A model generated the notes under the pieces. It searched no databases. It worked only from the letters and a program-made list of their open reading frames with translations, and was not told the origin of the DNA. A stretch of DNA of 64,000 nt from Nothobranchius furzeri (lineage: Eukaryota > Chordata > Actinopteri > Cyprinodontiformes > Nothobranchiidae), in assembly GCF_043380555.1 (NCBI RefSeq), contig NC_091756.1, forward strand, positions 8,821,507 to 8,885,506, read 5' to 3'. Each line of letters starts with the position of its first letter. Position 1 is the first letter of the stretch. Both the position numbers and the translations under genes were made by a program. Below are positions 1-9,700 of this stretch, piece after piece.

Positions 1-1482
1 CGAGTGCTGACATAAGGCAAGACGCTCCTCGGGGCGCGTCTTGCTGGGGCCTCTCTCCTGGAGGCGCTCAGTCAGACCCAGTGCTTACATGTGGCAAGAC
101 GCTCCTCGGGGTGTGTCTTGCTGGGGCTTCTCTCCTGGAGGCGTTCAGTCAGACCGAGTGCTGACATGTGGCAAGGAGCTCCTCGGGGCGCGTCTTGCTT
201 GGGCTTCTCTCCTGGAGGCGTTCAGTCAGACCGAGTGCTGACATGTGGTAAGACGCTCCTCGGGGCGCGTCTTGCTGGGGCTTCTTTCCTGGAGGCGCTC
301 AGTCAGACCCAGTGCTTACATGTGGCAAGACGCTCCTAGGGGCGCGTCTTGCTTGGGCCGCTCTCCTGGAGGCGCTCAGTCAGACCCAGTGGTGACATGT
401 GGCAAGACGCTCCTCGGGGCGCGTCTTGCTTGGGCCTCTCTCCTGGAGACGCTCAGTCAGACCCAGTGTTGACACGTGGCAAGACGCTCCTCGGGGCGCG
501 TCTTGCTTGGGGCCTCTCTCCTGGAGGCGCACAGTCAGACAGAGTGCTGACATGTGGCCAGACGCTCCTCGGGGCGCGTCTTGCTGGGGCTTCTCTCCTG
601 GAGGCGCTCAGTCAGACCCAGTGTTGACATGTGACAAGACGCTCCTCGGGGCGCGTCTTGCTGGGGCTTCTCTCCTGGAGGCGTTCAGTCAGACCGAGTG
701 CTGACATGTGGCAAGACGCTCCTCGGGGCGCGTCTTGCTTGGGCTTCTCTCCTGGAGGCCCTAAGTTCAGACCCATTGTTGACATGTGGCAAGACGCTCC
801 TCGGGGCGCGTCTTGCTTGGGCCTCTCTCCTGGAGGCGCTAAGTCAGACCGAGTGCTGACATGCAGCAAGACGCTCCTCAGGGCGCGTCTTGCTTGGGCT
901 TCTCTCCTGGAGGCCCTCAGTCAGACCCATTGTTGACATGTGGCAAGACGCTCCTCGGGGCGCATCTTGCTTGGGCCTCTCTCCTGGAGGCGCTCAGTCA
1001 GACCGAGTGCTGACATGTGGCAAGACACTCCTCGGGGCGCGTCTTGCTTGGGCTTCTCTCCTGGAGGCCCTCAGTCAGACTCATTGTTGACATGTGGCAA
1101 GACGCTCCTCGGGGCGCGTCTTGCTTGGGCCTCTCTCCTGGAGGCCCTCTGTCAGACCCAGTGTTGACATGTGGCAAGACGCTCCTCGGGGCGCGTCTTG
1201 CTTGGGCCTCTCTCCTGGAGGTGCTCAGTCAGACTCAGTGTTGACATGTGGCAAGACTCTCCTCGGGGCGCGTCTTGCTTGGGCCTCTCTCCTGGAGGTG
1301 CTCAGTCAGACCCAGTGTTGACATGTGGCAAGACGCTCCTCGGGGCGCGTCTTGCTTGGGCTTCTCTCCTGGAGGCCTTCAGTCAGACCCATTGTTGACA
1401 TGTGGCAAGACGCTCCTTGGGGTGCGTCTTGCTTGGGCCTCTCTCCTGGAGGCCCTCAGTCAGACCCAGTGTTGACATGTGA

Positions 1483-1509
1483 CAAGACGTGCCCCGAGGA
1501 GCGTCTTGC
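1483..1509. other. Monomer with inverted hairpin loop
   Basis: In this monomer the usual loop CTCCTCGGGGCG between the 9-bp arms is replaced by its reverse complement, reading ACGTGCCCCGAGGAGCGT. The flanking monomer sequence keeps its orientation. Related copies lie at about 16838-16865 and 19150-19176. This looks like a micro-inversion between the hairpin arms, later copied by array duplication. Confidence 0.75.
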
Positions 1510-3135
1510 TTGGGCCTCTCTCCTGGAGGCCCTCTGTCAGACCCATTGTTGACATGTGGCAAGACGCTCCTCGGGGCGCGTCTTGCTTGGGCCTCTCTCC
1601 TGGAGGCGCTCAGTCAGACCGAGTGCTGACATAAGGCAAGATGCTCCTCGGGGCGCGTCTTGCTGTGGACTCTCTCCTGGAGGCGCTCAATCAGACCCAG
1701 TGGTGACACGTGGCAAGACGCTCCTCGGGGCGCGTCTTGCTTGGGCCTCTCTCCTGGAGACGCTCAGTCAGACCCAGTGTTGACACGTGGCAAGACGCTC
1801 CTCGGGGCGCATCTTGCTTGGGCCTCTCTCCTGGAGGCGCTCAGTCAGACCCAGTGGTGACATGTGGCAAGACGCTCCTCGGGGCGCGTCTTGCTTGGGC
1901 TTCTCTCATGGAGGCCCTCAGTCAGACCCATTGCTGATATGTGGCAAGACGCTCCTCGGGGCGCGTCTTGCTTGGGCCTCTCTCCTGGAGGCGCTCAGTC
2001 AGACCGAGTGCTGACATGTGGCAAGACGCTCCTCGGGGCGCGTCTTGCTTGGGCTTCTCTCCTGGAGGCCCTCAGTCAGACCCATTGTTTACATGTGGCA
2101 AGACGCTCCTTTGGGCGCATCTTGCTTGGGCTTCTCTCCTGGAGGCCCTCAGTCAGACCCATTGTTGACATGTGGCAAGACGCTCCTCGGAGCGCGTCTT
2201 GCTTGGGCCTCTCTCCTGGAGGCGCTCAGTCAGACCGAGTGCTGACATAAGGCAAGACGCTCCTCGGGGCGCGTCTTGCTGGGGCCTCTCTCCTGGAGGC
2301 GCTCAGTCAAACCCAGTGCTTACATGTGGCAAGACGCTCCTCGGGGCGCGTCTTGCTGGGGCTTCTCTTCTGGAGGCGTTCAGTCAGACCGAGTGCTGAC
2401 ATGTGGCAAGACGCTCCTCGGGACGCGTCTTGCTTGGGCTTCTCTCCTGGAGGCCCTCAGTCAGACTCATTGTTGACATGTGGCAAGACGCTCCTCTGGG
2501 CGCGTCTTGCTTGGGCCTCTCTCCTGGAGGCGCTCAGTCAGACCCAGTGGTGACATGTGGCAAGACGCTCCTCGGGGCGCGTCTTGCTTGGGCCTCTCTC
2601 CTGGAGGCGCTCAGTCAGACCCAGTGGTGACATGTGACAAGACGCTCCTCGGGACGCGTCTTGATTGGGCTTCTCTCATGGAGGTCCTCAGTCAGATCCA
2701 TTGTTTGATATGTGGCAAGACGCTCCTCGGGGCGCATCTTGCTTGGGCTTCTCTCTTGGAGGCGTTCAGTCAGACCCATTGTTGACATGTGGTAAGACGC
2801 TCCTCGGGGCGCGTCTTGCTTGGGCCTCTCTCCTGGAGGCGTTCAGTCAGACCCATTGTTGACATGTGGTAAGACGCTCCTCGGGGCGCGTCTTGCTTGG
2901 GCCTCTCTCCTGGAGGCCCTCTGTCAGACCCATTGTTGACATGTGGCAAGACGCTCCTCGGGGCGCGTCTTGCTTAGGCCTCTCTCCTGGAGGCGCTCAG
3001 TCAGACCCAGTGGTGACATGTGGCAACATGCTCCTCGGGGCGCGTATTGCTTGGGCCTCTCTCCTGGAGGCCCTCTGTCAGACCCATTGTTGACATGTGG
3101 CAAGACGCTCCTCGGGGCGCGTCTTGCTTGGGCTT

Positions 3136-3139
3136 CTCT
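3136..3139. other. Target-site duplication, left copy (CTCT)
   Basis: CTCT here directly precedes the provirus and CTCT at 15255-15258 directly follows it. Removing the provirus and one copy restores an uninterrupted 77-bp monomer (GGGCTTCTCTCCTGGAGG), so this is a true 4-bp duplication. Four base pairs is the size made by gammaretroviral-type integrases. Confidence 0.93.
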
Positions 3140-3571
3140 TGTGGTTCTTTTTCCTTATCAAAAACAAGAGAGAGACGGTTTATCCAATCTCAGCGTGGGG
3201 CTTTATTTGTACAATTCAGCAATACATCACCAACACTTCATGGGGACAGCCTTCAGCCTCGAACTAAATGCCTCGGCTGGAAACCTGCTGCAAAAGCCCT
3301 CTCTCCTACACCACGCAGCATCGGTTATACTCTTCTGGCCCCCACCCTCATGATTTCGGGAAATGATGGGATGCTGTTTTATTACCCAATATGGTCAAAG
3401 TAAGCCAATACTTACTGGAAGTTACATAAGCTGGACTGAACAACATGTTGTTGAGCACGTACGCAGCAGCTGGACAATCAAGATGTTAAAAGTGCACGTA
3501 CACAGGATGCTGGGCTGATCAACATCTTGTCAAAATGCACGTACACAGAACACTGCTTTTTGGCTCCTACA
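3140..3571 (-). repeat. 3' LTR (432 bp)
   Basis: Matches 14822-15254 over its whole length; the only difference I found is one T fewer in the run near 3146. On the coding strand it begins TGTAGGAGCC and ends AACCACA, giving retroviral TG...CA ends. It holds three GCACGTAC(A/G)CAG-type repeats in the upstream (U3) part, a TATA-like TAATAAAA and an AATAAA signal. An ORF read across the satellite/LTR boundary here is spurious. Confidence 0.96.
3202..3207 (-). terminator. AATAAA polyadenylation signal in the 3' LTR
   Basis: TTTATT on the + strand reads AATAAA in the direction of proviral transcription. It sits downstream of the TATA-like element (3377-3384), as expected for the R region. The same hexamer is at 14885-14890 in the 5' LTR. 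Its use for RNA 3'-end formation is inferred. Confidence 0.65.
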
Positions 3572-3583
3572 GATCCCCCCCAT
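3572..3583 (-). promoter_or_regulatory. Polypurine tract, probable
   Basis: Directly upstream of the 3' LTR on the coding strand the sequence is ATGGGGGGGATC followed by the LTR start TGTAGG. The seven-G run is in the position of the plus-strand primer used in reverse transcription. It is short and interrupted for a polypurine tract, so the exact primer is uncertain. Confidence 0.5.
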
Positions 3584-4456
3584 GGGGGTGTCCACCCCCA
3601 TAAACAAGCTGGCTACATAACAAATAACATAACACATAAATGAATGTTAACATAGACCAGTAAATGGGTGTTAAATGACAAAATGACTAATATACTGCAG
3701 TCTTCAGCCAAACTATATAGATATAAATGTAACGACGAAGTAACTGCAAAGTAAGTATCAGCTGCAAGACACAACATGGAATGTGACGTCTTTAACCACC
3801 CCAGCAATACATCAAAAATGCATGCGCACACTGTAAGAGGGCGAAAAACCTGTCCGCTGTTCTTAACAGGAAAATTCCCCCTTGACCTCCTGCCCCAACA
3901 GGACGATCACGTAACGCACAGAGTGAGCATACAAGTCTAGCCTAAGTATATGGCAGACATTAGGTAACATTGAATTAACAAAAGAACACACATAAGAGAA
4001 AATGAAGTGATGATACCTTCCAACAGAGAATAAAAAAAATCATGAGTACGATCGTGCATTAATTACCCTTAGCAACATTGCAACCAGTAACTGTACGTGA
4101 ATATGCAATCAAAAATACAAACTCATATGAAATAAATGATTGACGTGGATACGAATGAACAACTAGGAGATGTTGATGTGACTAAACCTATAAAAAGTTA
4201 AACACAACAGTAAATGTAATGAATATACGAATATACTAGATGTAACAACACAACTGCTCAACCGAAATAGAGAACGGAGTCAGAGTCTCAGTTGCAGAGC
4301 TGGAAAAAAGAAACGGAGTGAAGAAAACACAAGAGTCAAGTTCAGTTTCATTGATGACTGCTGCAGGGGTCTTGTCGCTGGAAGAGGACTTCGAGGCCGA
4401 TTCCTTAGTCGAGTGCATGTAACCACAACAACAACATCTCTGATGAGACGCAAAGC
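3572..4456 (-). other. Spacer between env and 3' LTR
   Basis: About 885 bp, AT-rich. Two minus-strand ORFs occur (4418-4236, 60 codons, Ser-rich; 3831-3613, 72 codons, Cys/Leu-rich). Neither shows a recognisable domain. An accessory gene as found in some complex fish retroviruses cannot be excluded, but nothing here supports one; untranslated sequence is more likely. Confidence 0.5.
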
Positions 4457-6730
4457 TTACTCCACCGCCATCTCATCAGCCGTCCCGTTCTTCAGGCACA
4501 TTGGGTGTCGTGCTGAGTCCATTGCGGCCATTTCCATTTGCACGTATTGAGACGACGCAGCAAGGTTCATTTGGGCAGCCAGAGTTCGCTCCCACAGTCT
4601 CCTCACAACAGGTAGGATGCAACATGCCAATAGAGAAATCAGAATTAGTACTACTATTGCACTAATTCCTGCTTTTACCAAAATAGCTCCCCACTGACCC
4701 AATTTGAGGGCTAAGGAGTCTAAGGACCAGCTTTCCCTGCCTGCATTCTCCCTCAGCTCTATCTTTAAATCTTTCAATTTCCTCATTCCTTCAGTAAATG
4801 CACCATCAGGGGCCGTATTACTTGGAATGTAGGTGCAACATTCTTGCCCACTGGAGTTCAGAAACTTACAGAGCCCACCTTTCTCGGCCAGCAACCAGTC
4901 CAAAGCCTGGTCATGCTGCAAAGTCATCTTGACTGTGGCATGAAGTTGTTCACCCAAGAGGCCAAGGTTATTTACTGTGTAATTTAAGATTCTTTGCTGA
5001 TTAAAATAAACATAGTTGATCCATTTCACATTCTTATTTATTGTTATCCAAGGAAGAATTGACTCTAAACCAGCTACTACCTCATCTCTTGCTTGAAATT
5101 CTATGGGAATTCCTGTTGGCAGTCCTATGGCGTTTAAATGCACTTTATGATCAAACACATCATACCTCTTTGTTCTACGTCTATTGGTAGTCTCCAACTG
5201 AAGTAATTCACTCACACCTTCATGTAAGATAGTCACTGGAACTTTCATACGTACTAGCGTACACAACCCAACCCAAAAACTTGGCAAAACATTCATTAAA
5301 ACATCACCACCACACATCCAGTAGCTGTCGGCCACTGGAATGTCTTGCTCACCTATGAGATCCAGAGTGGGGATCGTCATCGATATGTTTTCACAGTCCT
5401 GACTAAGAGTTACAGGGTTTTCATACCAAACAGGGGTATCAATGAGAAGTGGCGTCATATTTGCATGCGGGAACCAGGATAATACCCAAGTGACGTTACA
5501 GTTGACAGATGTATTACCTACGTCCACTCCTCCATTGTCAGCGAAACCTCCACTTGCAAAACATTCATAATCAGCACTATAATCAATTTTGTAGTCCGTT
5601 GGAGGACCATTTTGGTCTGTTTGGATCGCAAATTCAGCACATTCCTCTAAGATGTTATATTCTGCATATTTTTTAACATATTTGTGCTTATCTCGTGTAC
5701 CATGGAGCAATCTGCAGTGGAATCCGCACAATGGCAACTTAAGAATAGGTGGAATCTTTTTATTTATCTCTATTTCCTTTCTAGTCTTACAAGTGCGTCG
5801 TTGTGTAATGGCACATTCACTAGAAGTATATTTTTCTGGAACAACCTCAGGTAACATTCCGGGTGCTTGAGCGCACACTATGCAGTCATTAGGAGTCATT
5901 TCTCTCGTCGTATACAAAGCCCATTTATACCAACTATTTTGCATGGCGGCATCCCAAAGCCTATCCTCTATCGGCAATGGTCTGCCCGCTCTAGGGGAGA
6001 TAGGTCCTGTGTTACTCCCGGGCCCAGGTCTAATCGGCCCAAATAGTGGCTTAGGCACAGCTTTGCGATTGGTCACTTCTTGTTCATTTTGGCCTTGCTG
6101 AGTAAGATTACAAACATGGTTACTACCAGAGGCTTCTGTGGGAAAATCAGATTTCACATTTACATCTCCTGTGGGAGTTGTAGTACTAACAGGTGGCTTA
6201 GTAGTTACACTTCTTAACTTGCTAACTGGCGTTGTTTCAGGTCTTAAAATCAGTGGAGTCACTAGCTGTAAGTGAGAGGAAGAGCTCCAGTCGGACCTCC
6301 CCTCTTCAACAGGAGCTGTGGTAGTCAAAACATCAGGGATTACAGTAGTAGTAGTAGTAGCGCTAGTAGTTAAAACATTATTTGGAACTGTGGTCACACT
6401 GTCAGGGATTTTATTTATCTTAATTGTGGTCAAAACATTATTTGGAATCGTGGTTGTAACACCAGTTTTAACAACTGCTACGTCGAATGCAGGCAAGGAT
6501 GCTGACCTATGTTGCATCCGGCCTGCTGGATTGTACTTAACTTGATCACGGTGTGCTGCCTCGTCGTTGACCAAGTCGTCTAGCGTATGCTCTTGTGATG
6601 GGTCGACGATCTGCTCCTCGGCCATCGTCTCCATCTTCACCTCCTCCAGCACCACCATCAGACCCCCTAGTGTCATCCAAAACAGAACTGTTATCAGGCT
6701 TAGCACGCCCTTCTTTTCCTCGGCCATCAT
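4457..6730 (-). CDS. env: Retroviral envelope glycoprotein (Env), 757 aa
   Basis: Precursor of the surface (SU) and transmembrane (TM) subunits that mediate receptor binding and membrane fusion. The start at 6730 overlaps pol by 185 bp in another frame and opens with a hydrophobic stretch (residues about 8-28) suited to a signal sequence. Residues about 86-190 are Thr/Pro-rich and mucin-like. SU carries a CXXC motif (C283-C286) and several N-glycosylation sites. A furin-type site RRRTKR lies at 517-522. TM has a heptad-like region (about 580-615), a GGLC segment leading into C621-x9-CC631-632, a membrane span at about 687-710 and a ~45-residue cytoplasmic tail. In gamma-type Env the CXXC and CX6CC motifs bond SU to TM; here the loop is three residues longer. 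The frame is intact, consistent with a recently functional gene. Expression would need a spliced RNA. Confidence 0.93.
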   Translation of the reverse strand: MMAEEKKGVLSLITVLFWMTLGGLMVVLEEVKMETMAEEQIVDPSQEHTLDDLVNDEAAHRDQVKYNPAGRMQHRSASLPAFDVAVVKTGVTTTIPNNVLTTIKINKIPDSVTTVPNNVLTTSATTTTTVIPDVLTTTAPVEEGRSDWSSSSHLQLVTPLILRPETTPVSKLRSVTTKPPVSTTTPTGDVNVKSDFPTEASGSNHVCNLTQQGQNEQEVTNRKAVPKPLFGPIRPGPGSNTGPISPRAGRPLPIEDRLWDAAMQNSWYKWALYTTREMTPNDCIVCAQAPGMLPEVVPEKYTSSECAITQRRTCKTRKEIEINKKIPPILKLPLCGFHCRLLHGTRDKHKYVKKYAEYNILEECAEFAIQTDQNGPPTDYKIDYSADYECFASGGFADNGGVDVGNTSVNCNVTWVLSWFPHANMTPLLIDTPVWYENPVTLSQDCENISMTIPTLDLIGEQDIPVADSYWMCGGDVLMNVLPSFWVGLCTLVRMKVPVTILHEGVSELLQLETTNRRRTKRYDVFDHKVHLNAIGLPTGIPIEFQARDEVVAGLESILPWITINKNVKWINYVYFNQQRILNYTVNNLGLLGEQLHATVKMTLQHDQALDWLLAEKGGLCKFLNSSGQECCTYIPSNTAPDGAFTEGMRKLKDLKIELRENAGRESWSLDSLALKLGQWGAILVKAGISAIVVLILISLLACCILPVVRRLWERTLAAQMNLAASSQYVQMEMAAMDSARHPMCLKNGTADEMAVE

Positions 6731-9700
6731 GCCGGTTTGTTACGTCAGACACAATACTGCCCTGAGTTTTGTCTTTGACTTTCGTGCAGTGTGTCAGATG
6801 ATGCCACGTCGATCCTCCTTCGACCTGGACTGCCGTTGGCGTTGCTCGAACCACTTTGTAGGGACCCTCTCGCCGCGGTTCGTGCCACTTCCTCCTGAAA
6901 ACTTTGATGTACACCTGGTCTCCAGGAACTACTGGCCCGTCTGCGCCTGCGCTAGAGACGAGCTCCTTTCTCTTTTCCTGCAAATAGATGGCTTTATGGA
7001 TGCTGGTTAGTTGCTTGATGTAGCTTTTGAATTCAAGCTCTAGCTGCTCCAGTGAAGGCCCCTTGTGGGGTCCTCTGAGCTGAGGAGCTGGCATTGGCCT
7101 GCCTGTTAGGACCTCATGAGGTGAAAGATGCGTGCTTCTGTTAGTTTGCATGCGATAGCTCATTAAGGCAAGCGGCAATGCATCAACCCAGTTAAGGTTA
7201 GTACAAGCACAGATTTTGCAGATTTTAGACTTCAACGTCAGATTCGCTCGCTCGACCATTCCTTGGCTCTGGGGGTGATAAACTGATCCTAATCGTTGCT
7301 TTATCCTTAGTTGTTGCAACACACCTTTAAGGACTTTTTCAACAAAAGCAGGACCATTGTCCGAGCTTATTTCCGACGGGATACCAAAGCGAGGAATCAC
7401 TTCTCTGACTAGAAACTTTACCACTGTTTCTGAACCTAGATCTTTGGAGGGAACGGCTTCGATCCACCGACTGAATCTGTCAATGATCACCAACATGTAC
7501 CGCTTCCCATGCACAGACTTAATCATGTCAACATAGTCAATGACCAAATGTTTGAAAGGACCTTCGGGCACTGGAATGTGTCCCGCTGGGACTGTGATGC
7601 CCTTTTTCACATTGTTCTCAGCACAAATGTCACACTGATCTATTACTTCCTCAACCATGGCTTTTAGGTAGGGTGACCAGTAACCTTGTTTGTTAAGTCT
7701 TTTCAGAACCTCTGTACGACCACAATGATCAGGACCGTGGCTCTCTGAGATTAGCATTGTCAGCAGGGAGACAGGTGCAACGATCAAGCCCTCATGAGAC
7801 CTCCACAAGCCGCTTGAGTCCATTGTTGCACCTCTTTTTCTCCAACACTGCTGCTCGCTTTTCTCTGCCTTTTCCTGAATCAAAATGATGTCTTCTGGTG
7901 TTATTACAGGTTCTAATGATATTACAGGCGTCAAAATGGCTTCTTCACACCTGGAGGCAGATTTTGCCGCCTCATCTGCTGCATTGTTGCCTCTGATGAC
8001 ATCGCAGTTACCCTTGCGGTGTGCAGGGCATTTTACAATGGCCAGTTTCGATGGAAGCATCATTGCTGAGATCAGCTCGTTGATCTGCTTTCCATGAAGG
8101 ATGGGTGTACCGTCCGTCTTCTTAAAACCTCTTTGTCTCCACACACTTCCAAACAGGTGACAAACACCATGGGCGTATGCAGAGTCAGTGTAAATAGTTG
8201 CTACCTGGCCACTTGCCAACTTGCAAGCTTCGGTCAGGGCTTTGAGTTCCGCTAGCTGTGCAGAACAGGGTTGGTTACACTTTTCAGCTTTTACTGTTTC
8301 AAATCTGTCATCTACTTTTTCCACAACAGCAAACGCTGCATGGTTTCCTAAGTAGTCTCTAAAACATGAACCATCAACAAAATAGGTGACATCAGATTGA
8401 TCGAAAGGAGTAGATTCCAAATCAGGCCTTAGCTTAGTGTATCTAGATACCTCAGCTATGCAGCAATGTGGTTCTCCTTCGAACTCAAAGGGAACACTGT
8501 TAGCAGGGTTTGTCGTGGTACACCTCTTTATGACAACGTCCGGATATGTCAGTAGTGGCATATACTGCAGGCATCTTGCTTGGTTTAACACAAACTTCCC
8601 TCGGTTGATTAGTTCAGATATTTTGTGATGTGTGTAGATGGTGACAGGATATCCCATTGTTATCACTGAGGCTTTCTCATAAGCATAATGCAAAGCAGCC
8701 AATCCTTGATAACAAGGGGGCCATCCCTGTGCCACATTGTCAAGTTTTGCACTGTAGTACGCAATAGGTTGTTTCCGACGTCCACTGCATGTGTCCTGCA
8801 TTAACACTGCAGAGGCATACATGTCATGTCTGTTTGCGACGTACAGCAAAAATGGTTTTGTGTAGTCAGGTGTTGCTAAACTTGGCGCAGTTTGCATGTC
8901 TTGTTTGATAGTTTCAAAAGCTATCTTAGCTTCATTTGTCCATTTTAGAGTCGATTTTAAAGACTCACTTCCAGCATCTTTAATCAGTGCCCTAAGTGGT
9001 GCGGTTTTTTCAGCATAGTTTTCAATCCACTCGGAGTTGAAACCAGTCATTCCCAGAAATGTCATCATTTGTCCAACAGTTTGTGGTTGTGGAGCTTTGC
9101 TCACACCTTCCACGTGTTCTGGTGAGATGGCGACAGTCCCATGGGAGATTACTCTCCCTAGGTACTCTACCTGTGGTTGGCAGTACTGAAGCTTTGTCAG
9201 GGAGGCTTTGTGTCCTCCCCGAGCTAACTTCTGTAGGACTTTAATGGAGTCACGATGGCAATCATCGATTGTTCGTGCGCAAATCAGTAGGTCATCAACA
9301 TACTGAATCACAGTGCTGTTCACCTCGATGCCTTCGAGGCTCTGTTTCAAAATTTGATTGAAGATGTGTGGACTGTGTTTTAGCCCTTGTGGTAGCCTTC
9401 TGTACGTGAGCTGTCTTCCACGAAACGTGAATGCAAAAAGATATTGTGATTCTTTGGCCAATGGGATGCTAAAAAATGCTGAACACAGATCAATTACCGT
9501 GAAGTATTTAGCTTCTCCATCGATGTTACTCAGTAATGTGCTTGGATTTGGCACGTCTGCGTCAAAGTCAGTGATCACTTCATTTACAGCTCTTAAATCA
9601 TGTACCAGTCTGTACTTGAGCTTGTCTGCTTTTAGCACTGGCAAAATTGGAGTGTTACATGTGCTATAGGTTTCTTTTAGTACTCCTGCTTGAATTAGAC

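Larger units (their letters stand above)
1..3139 (+). repeat. 77-bp satellite array, left part (+ orientation)
   Basis: About 41 head-to-tail monomers of 77 bp. Each has a GGCAAGACGCTCCTCGGGGC block, a TCTCTCCTGGAGG block and a CAGTCAGACC block. GCAAGACGC and GCGTCTTGC form a perfect 9-bp inverted repeat around a ~10-nt loop, so each monomer can fold into a hairpin. Variants fall into recurring types (CCGAGTGCTGACATAAGG, CCCATTGTTGAC, CCCAGTGGTGAC) whose order is repeated elsewhere in the array. Positions 1 to about 2750 match 15357 to about 18100 at a constant offset of 15356, and about 2750-3139 match about 22880-23273 at an offset of 20134. The array ends where the provirus begins. Because 77 is not a multiple of 3, overlapping ORFs of 66-101 codons appear in all frames; they are by-products of the repeat. 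Confidence 0.97.

Noticed and set aside
41..3093. Dozens of overlapping 66-136 codon ORFs in the 77-bp arrays
   Set aside because: They recur with the satellite period in rotating frames (77 is not a multiple of 3) and end at the same TGA; no start context or domain. Repeat artefacts.
2943..3403. ORFs of 127-136 codons crossing the satellite/LTR boundary
   Set aside because: Chimeras of satellite and LTR sequence; the LTR half is the same in the other LTR (14727-15086).
3613..4418. Two small ORFs downstream of env as retroviral accessory genes
   Set aside because: 60 and 72 codons without a domain, splice context or other support; kept only as part of the spacer description.
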